Both the position numbers and the translations under genes were made by a program. This document shows, piece after piece, positions 1 through 10,934 of a stretch of DNA of 64,000 nt. The DNA is from Adenophora triphylla var. japonica (Eukaryota; Streptophyta; Magnoliopsida; Asterales; Campanulaceae): assembly GCA_022495995.1 (NCBI GenBank), contig JAFEMH010002345.1, forward strand, positions 1-64,000, in the 5' to 3' direction. Position 1 is the first letter of the stretch. Every line of letters begins with the position of its first letter. Under the pieces are notes generated by a model, which was not told the DNA's origin, did not search any database, and saw only the letters and a program-made list of their open reading frames with translations.

Positions 1-1080
1 TGAGCAATGGAACACGAGGGAAGGTGCTTTTCAGAGGCCAAGGGCGTGGCACGGTGACGGAGAGGCGATTGGAGCTTCGTCCCGGATGAGGAAGCACTAT
101 ACTCTTCCTCCTTGTCGATTGCGGAGGAACCTACCCGATGCTTGGCAACATTGGAGCTTACGATCCAGAGTCTCACGAAGAGCGGTATACTTGAAGATCT
201 TTTCATTCCCTTTGTTGATTTCTTGCTTGAGATTTGAATTTTGGGTGATTTTTGAATTTTTTTTTTTTGAAAATTCGAATGATTGATGTTAACTTGGCTT
301 TGAATCTTGATTTTGATGCTTTGCACTGTTGTAATGAGTGTATGCGGTATCCCAAAATGTGCATTTTGCTTGAGAAAAGAATTGGCCTTTTCGCCATTTT
401 TTTTTGTAAATTCGAAAATTATAAATTGTGACTTTGATTTTTTTTGAAATTTGAATATTGATCTTGATGATATGCATGTTGCAATGAATTTGTTGGTGTT
501 CAAAATGTGCATCTTGCTTGAGAAAAGAATTGTGCATTTTGCCAACATGAGATGATGATATGAATGTATGATTTTGATTTTTTTTGAAAAGTGGGGACGG
601 ATTTTTCCTCAAATTGATTGAATGCATGTTATTTATGCATATTGGCTGCGAAAATGAGACGGAGTTTTTACTTAAGTAGATGAATGCATTTTTTTTTTTT
701 TGATGATACATGTATGCATGTCTTATAATGGACAGTTTTTAACTTAGTGATAGCATGAATCTGGGTTTTTTTGAGATGATGAATGATAATGTACGTGCAT
801 CGTAGGCGTACATGAACTTCTTTTCTTTTTGAAAATGGGACGGAGTTTTACTTAAGTAGGACTCTTTCTATGCAAAATTTTTGATGAATGTTGATTGGGA
901 TTTCTTTGAACAGCTGCATTGTTTTTGTGCGAGAAAAATGGGGCTATGCTTTCATTGTATCTTTGTTATCTTTGTCCAATTTTCTTTGAAATTTCATGAT
1001 GCGTATGTAATGCTCTCTTTTTTTTGTGCAAATGCAAATGCAATTTTTTGACCCATTTCTCCTTCTTTTGTTTTATTGCG
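1..1080. other. AT-rich spacer with imperfect internal duplications
   Basis: T-rich DNA with no convincing coding frame. Phrases recur in order: AATGTGCATTTTGCTTG at about 354 and a near copy at 504; TTGAGAAAAGAATTG at about 370 and 520; GACGGAGTTTTTACTTAAGT near 660 and a near copy near 840. These look like diverged tandem duplications of about 150-180 bp. The block ends at a T-rich tract followed by GCGAG at about 1,080, which resembles a 3' splice site, so it may be an old intron or 5' region of the antisense gene to its right. Confidence 0.4.
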
Positions 1081-3066
1081 AGGTGGAAACAACTACGTTA
1101 CGGAGACTTGGTGAACAAGATGAAGACTACGAGGATCGGTGGGATTATCGTTTGACTTGTGAGGGCCAGAAGCTATTCGAATGCGGGCGAGGAAGCTTTG
1201 TACGTCAAAGACGAGTTGTTGTTGAGGCAAGGCTTTAGGGAGTTTGTTGAGTGCTTAGAGGAAGGCGGTTAAGTTCCACAGAGCAGCAAGGAGCTTGATG
1301 GTGTTTTGCTTGTGGCGCAGCGTGGTGAGATCTGACCCGCACGTTTCACTAACTCTTACGGGGGCGAGAACTGCTACGGTTACGCCGCTTCCCGACTATC
1401 TTTGCGATCACAGGTTTGTCCTTCAATGGACGCGGCATGGGAGTGGCGGGATGGCTATAGCGATGCTTGGATCGAGCTCTTAAGGATTTTCCCCATTCCC
1501 AAAAGGGGATGGGGATGGGTATGCGGTGGTCTGCAGGGAAGATTGTGGAGACCATTGTGAGTTACGAGTGGGGAGGAGAGGATAAGCGCCGATCAGTTGC
1601 TAGGGCCTTCTTGTGGTTTGCTTTTCAGGCACCCTCTTTGGACATCTTTGAGGACGACGATCTTTGCCCCTTCTTGAGGTCCTTGGAGGGCATGGAGATG
1701 GAAGTTGGAGATGTCTCTGAGGAGAGGCGGGTGTGAAGGCTTTACTTTGCTCTCGATAGGTACGGCGGAAGAGGCTGTGAGCTCCTTGTCTTGCTTTGAG
1801 TTTGCCACAGAGGTATAAGCTCTCTTTTTGCTTTCCCTTTTTTTTTTTTTGAGCACACACTTTTCTTTTGCCTTTGGATTGATTGGATTTTTACCTTTCG
1901 CAGTATGGGCGTTTGAGTTTTCACGTCACGATGTGGCGGCGGCCGGCGGAGTACGTCGGGCGTATCCGGCCATGCATTCTTGGTCCAAGCATGCCGGGAG
2001 AAGATAAGCTCCGGGCGTACGACTCTCGAATACGCGGATTGCCTTCCTTTGAAGGAGGGTGAGACGGATGAGAGGATGATATTTTATCCACAGGATCGCT
2101 TCGAGGTGGCGCAGTGAAGAGCGAGATTTGGGTGTGCGGCGGAGGATTACAGAGGTCGACTGCGATGCCTATTATGCAGGAGAGAGGGTGACGCGCCGGC
2201 ATGGCGTAGAACTCGCCTTTGAGGACACCGGTGGAGCCTCCCGCCGATATGATGCACCAGTGACGGATGCGTGACGTGGGATGATTGCAGGCCGGCCGGC
2301 ACTTCTCGGCATTTGTGGCGATTGAGCCGTACCCGTATTTGTTTTGAGGAGGTGAGGATGCCCCGGGTTACGGATAGAGAGGGCTTGGGATCCGCGGTAC
2401 CCTCGGGCCAGTTTTCATATATCCCGAGGATGGGAGTCCGATTGAGGTGCGGAATCCTCGGCTTTGGCGGCTTCCACGAGCTTTCCGGCCTCGTCAGGGT
2501 ATGAAGGTATGGCTTCTCTTTCCCCTTCTTTTTTTTTTGTCTTTTCTTTTCTTTCTGTCATCATTTCTTGCTTCAAGCTGTTTCGCGCTTTTGCTTTTGT
2601 GCGGTTTTCGGAGGTGAGTCGTCGAGAAGGCGACGAAGCAAGTGATCGGGGCTAAGAGATTCATCGGGAGGATGGTCGCTTGCGGGGCTCCTCGAGCTAG
2701 AGCGAGCGACCACGGCCGGCGCACTGTCGGGCGGGAGGCTTCCCTATTCGTTCGAGCACTTCTTCGAGACTCCTCTGTCTCCTCTCATTGATCCGCGCGG
2801 TGCGCCTTGGATCACGTCATTCTCGGGGATCCACACGGGCGGGGACACGTTTGGCGGCATGGTGGGTCGTCTTCGTACGTCCGGGAGTCGACGCCTTCAC
2901 CTTCGGATATGATTTTTCGCGGATCTCGGCTTGCCCTATCGGGCGTGCCGGTTGGTCTGACGAGCCTCTTTACGGAGACGAGGACGATTACGAGCCCGAG
3001 ATTTTCGGGGCTCTGAGGAGCGGAGCGAAGTCGCAAGAGGGCCGAGGGACGGGCGTCGGGCGCTAG
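1081..3066 (+). pseudogene. Unrecognised coding-like block with intron-like gaps, in the antisense region of the Tat element
   Basis: GC-rich segments with codon-like texture on the plus strand are separated by short T-rich gaps with splice-like ends: a gap at about 1,811-1,904 (GT at its left, TTTCGCAG at its right) and another at about 2,508-2,613. The last segment, 2,788-3,066, stays open and ends in an acidic stretch (DEDDYEPEIFG) before a stop. No domain was recognised. Its place on the plus strand, 3' of the minus-strand pol, suggests it belongs to the same antisense-gene zone as 3,601-5,007, perhaps as upstream exons or a second copy. It cannot encode one protein as it stands. Confidence 0.35.
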
Positions 3067-3600
3067 GGATTACGATTGATTACCCCACGATTTTTGATTT
3101 TACGAGATTTTGAGATTTATGGTAGGATTGAGATTTGTACGGCTTATGCACATTTTTTTTTTCTTTTCTCTTTTTTTTTGATGTAATAATTTAGGATTAT
3201 TGATGTTTGTTTGTTTTTTTTTTATGCACACTCTTTTTTTCTTTTTTTTTGGAATGTAATAATTTAGAATTTTATTTTATGAATGCAATGCGGTATGAAT
3301 GCAGTGTTGCATGAGCCTTGGTTTTTTGGCAAGGGTGTTAGTGTTTGGTATATGGGTGGTTTGGGGAGGTTTTGCACGGGTTAGAGCAGCAGGGACGGAA
3401 TATTCCTCTTTTGGTGTAGCGGCTTGGTACATTGCAGATTTTTACGATGGAAAGCAAAAAACATATCCGCGCGGATGGGAGTCACTGCATCGACATTGTC
3501 CTTTAATTTTGCTCTGAGATCTGGTCTCACTTTATTTCAAATTCAAATATCCTCTTCAACCTCCGGTCAAACAGCCATTTTCGGGAGAAAGAGAGAAAAA
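3067..3600. other. AT-rich spacer between antisense coding blocks
   Basis: T-rich sequence with repeated short phrases (ATGTAATAATTTAG at about 3,181 and a near copy at 3,255; TTATGCACA at about 3,145 and 3,222). It may be 3' UTR of the block to the left. No gene is supported. Confidence 0.4.
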
Positions 3601-5007
3601 TCCATGGAAAACCTTAGAAAAGCTCCATCAAAATTGTCCCAAGAATCCCAAATGTCATTCTTCAACAAATTCAAGGATTGGTCTGGGAGATTATGCATGA
3701 GAGGAGGTCCTTCTTTGAAGAAAGGTATAAGGTGAAGTGCTTATGGTCTCTCGAGGAATTGATTCCGGATTATGAGCTTTGAGGGCTTCTTCCTCATTTT
3801 GGGACACTAGAAGGCATGTCTTTTGCCTTTCCTTCAACGAGATTGTTCCGGCGTGGAAGAATTTCGGGCCTTGCTTGGAGGTCGGAGGTGGAAGAGATAG
3901 CGGTTCCTTTGCCGGAGGGCTTCTTTTGTTGACGGTGTGCGTCCTCCTTCATCTTTCCCAGGAGGAAAGCGCAAGGTATGATCCGTGGTCCGTCATTTTG
4001 ATATTTCCGGCCTTCCCGATAGGTTTAGGGGCCTAGGCTTGGTGGATGATGCCTATTGGGATGCCTTTGCACTTTGTATGTTTGGCACCTGTTCATGGTC
4101 TATTCCTTTGGGATTTGCCATCGGTCTTTCTTGGATGTTGTCGTTCATTGTCGCACAGGCGAGAGATGTCGTTCCTTTGATTTTGGGAGAGACTTTTCAT
4201 GCTCTCGATAGGCGCTCACCGGGAAGCGGTATATGCGCGAGCGGCCGTTCCTCTTGACCACAGTGGGCGATGGAGCGTTTGGGGATTCTTCGGGAAACTC
4301 AGGCATGATCAAGCCTTGGACATTTGCCGGGAGGGGGTTCTTTGTGGATTTCGATGATCGGGGCTCGTGGGAGCGTTGGATGGCTGGTCGCCGGGCAGAA
4401 GATATCGAGATGGTCGGTGCCTTGTTGGCGGGTGGAGACTCGCGAGTGCTTCGGGACGGGTCTCATGTGGTCATGCTTAGGGGCTTTCTCGGTCCGGCTT
4501 CTATATTCCATCTTTGGTTACGAGACAGTTCGACTTGGAAGCGAGAGTTCCTTTGGAGGACTTTGATGATATAGCCATCGGGGTGGTGGCTCTGTTTTTA
4601 TGGATGATCCTTCGGTGTTTCCCTTTCTTTCCCGAGCATGGAGATATGACGTCTTTCCTCCTCGGGTTATCCTCGAGCATCAGAGGCCGGTGTTCACGAC
4701 CACTTGGTACACTGGATTGGTACGAGAGGCATTTGGGGAGACTCGGATGGCTATTTTGATGCGGCGTGAGGCCATTGTGGGTGCGGAGGACTGGCCTTGT
4801 TTCGAGAGGAGGAGGGCCGAGGCGAGGGCCAACCCTCGCGACGGGGAGCGGAGACGGCGTGACCGGCCCATGAGGCTTACGTCGAGACGGGAGAGGAGGG
4901 CTCTATGCTACCGGCTAGGCTACGGGGAGATGAGAGATGACGCTAGGGCTACTAAGGCCACGGCGGAGGCTGGTTTGATAGATCCTGTTCCTATGCGAGC
5001 TTGGTAG
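3601..5007 (+). pseudogene. Degenerate antisense extra ORF of the Tat element (DUF7745-like)
   Basis: Three plus-strand frames together carry scattered similarity to a plant family often found in gypsy extra ORFs (recalled as DUF7745). Seen in order: a segment with SFWDTRRHVFCLSFNEIVPA at about 3,792; AYWDAFALCMFG at about 4,045; VVPLILGETFHALDRR at about 4,170-4,215; FYIPSLVTRQFDLEARVPLE at about 4,500-4,560; then a basic, Arg-rich tail (4,600-5,007) ending at a stop. The frame changes several times, so no complete protein is made. It is antisense to gag-pol and beyond integrase, matching described antisense ORFs of plant Tat elements. The family name is from memory and needs a profile search. 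Confidence 0.5.
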
Positions 5008-5540
5008 GAGGAAGGCCGACATTTTCTGTTCGAGAAAAGAAGACTCGAAGGGGAAGAAGAGAGGGAGAGGCCGGTTCGAGTGGCATGGGTGACTACGAGG
5101 TTTCAGTATCCCTTTCTTGTCATGGCGGACACATTAGTTTGATTATGTATCTTAGTTTTCTTTTAGCGGGTTGCCGGTTGTAGGAATGAATCGGGCTTAG
5201 ACTCATCAAAAGCTTTTAACTTGTAATGAATATTTGAATTGCTTTAGAGTTTTCGAGACAGCTTTCATGGTACGATCGGTGTATTGATGCCAAAGTATGA
5301 CTTTTATTTGTGTTTTAGGCCGAACCGTTTAAATTTGCCTACGTTCCCCTCATTTTGAGGAGCTCGGGTCTTCGTAGTTCAACTTGTTTTTTTGTTTTTT
5401 TTTTTGTTTTTTTTTTTTGTTTTTTTGTTTTTTTTTGGTGCAACCATTTGTTTTTACCTAGGCCGCCCTTTTCGGGTTTTCAACCTAGTTGGGTATTACT
5501 CTTTTAGCACTCTTTTTTTTTTTTTTTTTTTTACGCGTAG
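5008..5540. other. Spacer between antisense ORF and integrase, with T homopolymers
   Basis: No coding signal. Long T tracts occur at 5,387-5,435 and 5,512-5,532; on the minus strand these are A tracts just after the end of pol. The plus-strand stretch after 5,007 probably holds the 3' UTR of the antisense ORF. Confidence 0.4.
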
Positions 5541-5559
5541 TATCTGTGACTTGTCACCA

Positions 5560-6268
5560 TTCCTTTGGGTGTACAAAGGGATTCCCGTCGAGGTACGCAA
5601 GTTGCATGGCTCCTCAGGAGAAGATCTTACGGGACGACAGTATGGCCCGACCCATACGAGCTCCCATTTGCCGAGGGGTTGATACGGGAGGGGCTTTTCT
5701 TTAAACGAGATCCCCTTCTCGGATCTCCGATGCTTTACTTTCTTGTCAAAGGCTCAGCCATTCTTCCTTGGTAGGCTCGGATGTGTTCCATGGCTTTCAA
5801 TCGTCGCTCATCTAGCGAGGGCCAATTCGTCATGGCGACTGCAGAGCCATTAGACCTCGTTGATACGGCTTTCCGGTAGTATACGGAGCGAGGGGATCTC
5901 TAGCTCGATTGGGAGTACGGCTTCCATTCCGTATGTGAGGGCAAACGGTGTTTCCCCGGTTGCCGTTCTGGCGATGTTACGTAGCCCCGAGTGCAGTGTA
6001 ACTTCTCGGGCCAATCTACGCCTTGGGCGGCCATTTTCCGGATGATATTTTCCGAGTCTTGTTTCTTTGCCTCAACGGCTCCGTTGGTTTGGGGCTGTAA
6101 GGAGATGACTTGTGACGGGTTATTCGGAATTACGCGGCGGCCTTTCACATTCCCCTTGAAGTGGGATCCATTATACGAGATGATTTGGTGGCAACCCGTA
6201 TCTGCATATGATGTTCTCTTTGATGAAGAGGGCTACTTTCCTTGAGTTGAGGATTTTGTAGGATTTTG
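5560..6268 (-). pseudogene. Integrase core and C-terminal remnant, Tat-type
   Basis: Minus-strand reading gives VALFIKENIICRYG, then YNGSHFKGNV, QPQTNGAVEA, a WPEKL segment, MEAVLPIELEIPSLR, AFDKKVK and GKW...GPY, the usual order of a Ty3/gypsy integrase from mid-core to the C-terminal domain. The second catalytic Asp of the D,D,E triad is Tyr here (DNG has become YNG at about 6,173-6,181), and the part with the first Asp and the HHCC domain is missing. Several frameshifts and stops split the rest. This enzyme would insert element DNA into the chromosome; it is certainly dead. Confidence 0.8.
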
Positions 6269-6545
6269 CGAGCATCCTTTCCGGTTCCTTTGAAGAAATC
6301 ACCAATCTGCGTCTCTTTAGGCTCTTGCGAGTTCCCAGTTCATACTCGTCAAAATCTCTTCGGCGGCTTGGGCTCGATTTTCCTCTTTCGGACAACTTTG
6401 CTTAAAGATCTCTTTTTTTTGTTTGATTTTTTTGTTTAATGTGTACGCTTCTTTATCTAATGAATTATTATTAATTTTTTTTTTAATTAATTCATCATTA
6501 GTTAAAGTGGCAATCAAGGGATACTCAGAAAGGTTCGTCATTTCA
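6269..6545 (-). pseudogene. Pre-RT linker of Tat pol, fused to integrase by an internal deletion
   Basis: The minus-strand reading contains NDELIKK, a LDKEAYTLNKK-like stretch, RAQAAEEIL and, in a second frame, EPKETQIGDFFKGTG. The same linker occurs just before RT in the plus-strand element at 61,772-62,080 (NDKLTKN, LEEADTLNNEYI, RAQAADEVL, EPRETQIGSFFEGT). Here, instead of RT, the sequence passes within about 20 bases into integrase at 6,265-6,280. RT, RNase H, the second RNase H and the integrase N-terminus, together over 2 kb, are therefore missing. Confidence 0.75.
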
Positions 6546-7324
6546 TTGAAAACGAAAGGAAATACAGCGCTTGCTACAGACTCGTAGTCTTCAGGCGTAA
6601 GGCCGTCGGACGACTCTAGAGACTCGACCCTAACAATGAAAGACTCTGAGGACTTTTCCTAGGTTGACACAAAGGGATAGGGGACCAATCCAGGCTTGGT
6701 GATCATTTCTTCTTTGGTTGCGGACGGGCCTGAGAGAGTTTCCCGATTCTTTAAGCGGCATTCTTTGTCGGTGGCCTCATGACTCGGGAGCTGTCTTGTT
6801 TTGTTTTCCTTTCTCGGTGCTGCTATCATCTCTTGGACAGTAGAGATCAATCGGATCGGCACTGGACTTCTTCTTCGAACAATTCTTTGCATAATGGAGA
6901 CCATCCCAATCATACTGAGGGAAATTCCGTGGCCTTAGCTTTTGGCACGGTCGAATTCGAACTCGGGTTTCGGATCTTCTGGGCAATCGGGTTTGTGGTA
7001 GTAAGCTTCTCGAAGCTGTTCCACCGGAGTTAGCGCGCCTACGAAGGTATACTCACTCTTCGTAGGTAGTGGTAGCCCGGAGTATCTTGGGTAGGTCCGG
7101 GAACATTCTACGGGCCGGGTTAGCCTTGGTTCCTCTGAACTTGTTGAGGCTATCCTGTAGCTTTAGCCATCATACGTAGGAGTGGGCTCTGTGATGTTAC
7201 CGGTTGTGTGGGACCCTTTACAAAGTAGTCGGCCAAATTAGGGTGAAGGGGAGAGATTTAGGGTCGTCGGGTAGGGACCATACGTGGCGGCTTCAAATCT
7301 TTTCCTTTTGCGGTGTCCTTGAGG
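6546..7324 (-). other. Degraded linker between G-patch and RT-side linker
   Basis: Position in the element equals the poorly conserved stretch between G-patch and RT in the plus-strand relative (61.05-61.77 kb). Minus-strand frames are short and I recognise no domain. Confidence 0.4.
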
Positions 7325-7445
7325 AGGCCTGCATATCCCCGGGCGCGTGGCGAGTATTACTGTCCTTTCACCTCGATGAGTTTGTGAGTTCCTTGTTGGT
7401 GCTTCCCAGGCCGAGGCCGGGTAGATAGCTCATTTTTCTCATCAT
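7325..7445 (-). pseudogene. G-patch domain remnant between protease and RT
   Basis: The minus strand from 7,445 reads MMRKMSYLPGLGLG and, after a one-base frame change, lysine/glutamate-rich sequence ending with RGYAGL. The spacing of Met-Gly/Ser-aromatic-x-Pro-Gly-x-Gly-Leu-Gly fits the G-patch signature (an RNA-binding or helicase-activating glycine-rich motif). The plus-strand Tat element has the same domain at 60,897-61,037 (MMRNVGFVPGLGLGRHLQG). It follows protease remnants and precedes the pre-RT linker. Confidence 0.65.
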
Positions 7446-7559
7446 TTTCAAGGCCAGGTGGGATTTTATCCCAGTGACCGTCAGTCTATGTTGCACACTT
7501 GGGCCTTGGGAGGCTCGGCCAGTGGCTTAGTTAGCATAAGACCTTCCTCGTCATGTTTG

Positions 7560-7750
7560 ATTTCGAATAGGTATTCCTTTGGTATCTGTGTCCTCTAAAG
7601 TGACTAAATCTCAGTAAATGGTTGTCGGATCCCCATTCGAGACGAATTTCACACATTGGTGGAGGCTTGAGGCGACCCCCTTGACTGGTGCGGCCAAGGT
7701 CTTCCCGATAAGGCATTAAAAGTGATTGGGATGTCAATAACACTGGAATT
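7560..7750 (-). pseudogene. Aspartic protease C-terminal remnant
   Basis: On the minus strand one frame reads FNALSGRP and another reads ASSLHQCVKFVSNGD, which match the end of the retropepsin region of Tat pol, where a LLGRPW motif is followed by SSLHQ-x-VKF-x-NG. The active-site Asp lies further upstream, toward 8.0-8.7 kb, and I could not find it with confidence. Frames are broken. Confidence 0.55.
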
Positions 7751-10740
7751 CCACGGGTATCAATTTACGTCAGAACCGAGAGGTCTAAAGTAGCGACTCC
7801 AAGAGGCGCTCGAGATGTTGAGTCGTAGCTTTGGCTGTGAGGAGGAAGGCTTCAAGTCTGTAGTCTTGATATCAAGCGAGCTCATGATCTTTCTTAGGAA
7901 GAATGTTCATTCCGGACCCGGTATCGGGCACAGGGACCCAGGAGCGTCGTTCATCCAGCGGGTTTGTGATGAAGAGGCTCGTTATGATCGGCCCCAAATT
8001 GAGGAGGTCGAGATGCTGTGAAAGTGATTATATTCCCGTAATGGATGTTTCCAATTAGGCTGTACCACATCATCGGGAGTAGCATCAATAGGCACGAGTG
8101 CGAGCCGGGCTTTCTTCCGGCTTCGGCTTATGGGGATAGGACGAGGTGAGTAGAGACCGAGAGGGAAATGTTGGCTGTGTTTGCTTCAGCCCAGGTGAGC
8201 ACGGGATCCTCTTTTCGAGTGCAGGTTTCATCTGTCTTGGCATAGGGCGGCGATCTTCTTTCGGTGTTTGATACGCTGGCCTTCTTATACGCCTTAGGAT
8301 TTCCTTGGAAGATGCGCCGGATCGGGTCAGCGAGTTAACTTCCTCATGATCGTCTCTTGGTGGATTTCTTGAATCTTGCTAAGGTCAACGGGGAGCCCTT
8401 TTGGCTATTGGCCCTTGGTTCGACGGAGTCTAGCAGCAGTGAGGGCGAAATTTGTTTATCTTGGCTCCTTCTGGCGGCCACCTTATAAGCTGCTTCCCAA
8501 GTCACGAGGCTTTTGGAGTGCAGGGTTGTGTTGTTGCCCCTTGGATGGCCACGAGCTAGGGCGTCCTCCCAGATTCGCTCTCGCTAGCCCTGCCTTGCTC
8601 ATAGTTATCATGCAGCAAGAGTCGCTATTGTCGGGACTCGGCGGCTTTCGATCTCATCCCTTGGATGGCCCATAGAGTTATGGCTATCGGCCTCCCATTT
8701 CATCGTATATCCTTTTTCTTTCAATCTTGCAAGTAGGGCAGCCACAAGTGAAGATGATAGGCAACGTTCCCCTTCGGAGTTTGATGTAGCGGCTCGATAG
8801 ATGCAGTGTCCCAAATGAGGAGCACAGGGTCCATTGTAGAGCCTTTGGAGCAATTAGGAAGCGTCGTATGTGGATTAATAGGTATGAAGGCCCTTTGGGG
8901 AGAGGCGTTGAGATCAATAACCCTTTGCGGGCACTCGCTGCGCTCGGCGGCCGGTTGTGACCCTTACGGTTGTTATGCCATCCGTTCTGGAAAGAAGAAA
9001 AGATCCGATAACGTTTACGAATTCTTCATCTTACAGTGGTTTGAAACCCTCCATTTTCGACCGGTGCTTCAATAAACCCTTTCCATTCACCGGTCGAGGT
9101 TCTTATAAGGAAACGTTGTGTTCTAGGATTTCAGATATGTACGGATGCAGGCACGGGCTTTCTTTGTCCCTCATCCTGCAAGTGTCGGACACGGACCGCA
9201 TGTGCATCTTACGAGTGCGGCTCTTGGGGTCCACCCCTGCTACGGCATTTGACTTGCATTTTCCGGTGGTCCTCATCGTCGCTTGTTGACAACCAACCAT
9301 TGTGCCTGGCTCCCGTGGGCTCATTTCGGCATGATTGTTCCAGTTGTTTCGGATGCGGGGCCTCGGTTGACTCTTCACTCTCGTCATCATCATCATCATC
9401 GCCATTGTCATCGGAATCTTCTTCCCATACTACAAGGATTTCGGCGGAGAGGAAACGCCGTCAAACCCGTTAGGGAATATGGGTGCGTGCGGCGCAAAAA
9501 TTGTCATATGCTCCCATTCCGGAAGTGGTAATTGTGACTCGGCTTCTCCTCCCGAGAAATTGTGGGGGAAGAGTGAGAGGGTGGCACGTATTTGACACCG
9601 GAGTGGAATGTAGGAGGTTCTTCCTCCTCTGATTCTTGATTTCATTTGCCTTGGGGTCGTATTCGACTTCTCCGATAGCCGGTTTGCGAAATGTACTAGC
9701 TCCGAGATGCTCTTCGGCCTCTTTCTTGATAAGCCCCGGTACGGCGCTCGCGGAAGCTTTCTTGTTCAATTCTTCTCGATTGTTCTAACCATCTTGTGTA
9801 AATGGTCCTCTCATGTTTTGGCCAAAACAGACCCGGCTCTTCGGTATTGGCCTTCCCTTTATCAGAAATATCGGGCCTCGTATTCTTGCAAGGAGTCTCG
9901 ACATGAGACCAAGATGGGTTGATTCGTTCGATATCCTCAAAGGGCGGAGGAATCAGGAATTCGGGATCCTCGACGAGGTTGGCACGGGTATTTGGGGACC
10001 TTCATCGGCATCTTCACTGGGCATGCGAAGATTCTCCGCATTCAATCATATTCACTTTGATTATGGTTCCTTGGCGGAGGATTTTTGATTGTATTAGGCC
10101 CTTCGGGGCCTTCCAACTTTCCTTGCTCTATTAGCCTGGATTGCCTTTTTTGAGTAAAGCGGTTATCGGTCGGATGTCAGTGAGCTTGATGAAAAGCACA
10201 ATACTTTGTAGTATCTACGGGAGCATTCGGATTCTGGGTTGGAAATTCTCAGGCCGCGGCAAGCCTTCCTTCACCGATCCTCTAAAGATGTCATTCGAGA
10301 GGCATTCCAAAGTTTTCGAGATTCGCGGCCCGTGGTGCAGGCTCATTTGGTTTTACGGGAGCAAAAGGAGTTGTGTTATTACATTCTGTCCGCATAGTTA
10401 ATCATTTCTTTGCCTTTGGCGGGAGCGAGCGATGTTTGCGGGAGGAGCCGATATACGCAGGCGAGTGCGGCGGCGGTTGCGGTGTAGGCCTTTTCAAACT
10501 TAGGCTGCGAGAGTTAACCATGGCAGTAAGTACGAGTACGGGAAGTGGCGAGGAGGCTCTCGGATGTGGTTTCAAGCATGGTGGAAGATGTCCAGTTGTT
10601 CCTCTTCGGAAGGAGGGATGGCCATTTCTTGTGAGTTTCGAGATTCAGCAGCTTGTAGAAGTCCCAAACATTCTCGTCGGGGGGCCTACTTGTTGTTGTT
10701 TGTAGGTCAACCCTATTTGTTTCCCATTCAAGTTGGCCTT
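7751..10740 (-). other. Heavily degraded gag/protease interval
   Basis: By position this holds the 3' half of gag and the N-terminal half of protease. Minus-strand frames of 60-100 codons occur (for example 9,470-9,769, with KPAIGEVEYDPKANEI) but no domain can be named. A short ATG/ATC microsatellite lies at about 9,383-9,410 (TCATCATCATCATC). Plus-strand frames here are shadows. Confidence 0.45.
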
Positions 10741-10745
10741 ATATT

Positions 10746-10934
10746 TTACGTGAAGGCATTGGTATCTGGTCCCACGTAGCCACAGCTTCGGGTTTCAAAC
10801 GGAAGAACCACTTTAAGGCTGGACTTCAAGGATAGGCGAAATAGTCGGCTAAGCTGTTGATTGGTGCACCCTTTGGCCTTCATCGCCCAAGGTATATGTG
10901 TCCAAATGGGTTTTCGGGCATGCGGTCCCATCAA
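10746..10934 (-). pseudogene. Gag (retrotransposon gag domain) fragment
   Basis: The frame contains MKAKGCTNQQLSRLFRLSLK, then SLKVVLPFETRS. It aligns by eye with the gag segment of Tat elements in which an AMKAKG motif is followed by QLxxxFPxSLxGxAxxWF. The plus-strand relative has LAMRAKDCTPEQMARMF followed by ALRWFLKLN at 58.7-58.8 kb. Gag forms the virus-like particle in the cytoplasm; only this core piece is readable here. Confidence 0.55.

Noticed and set aside
9383..9410. TCATCATCATCATC tract as a regulatory array
   Set aside because: Simple microsatellite within decayed gag; no spacing or context to suggest function.
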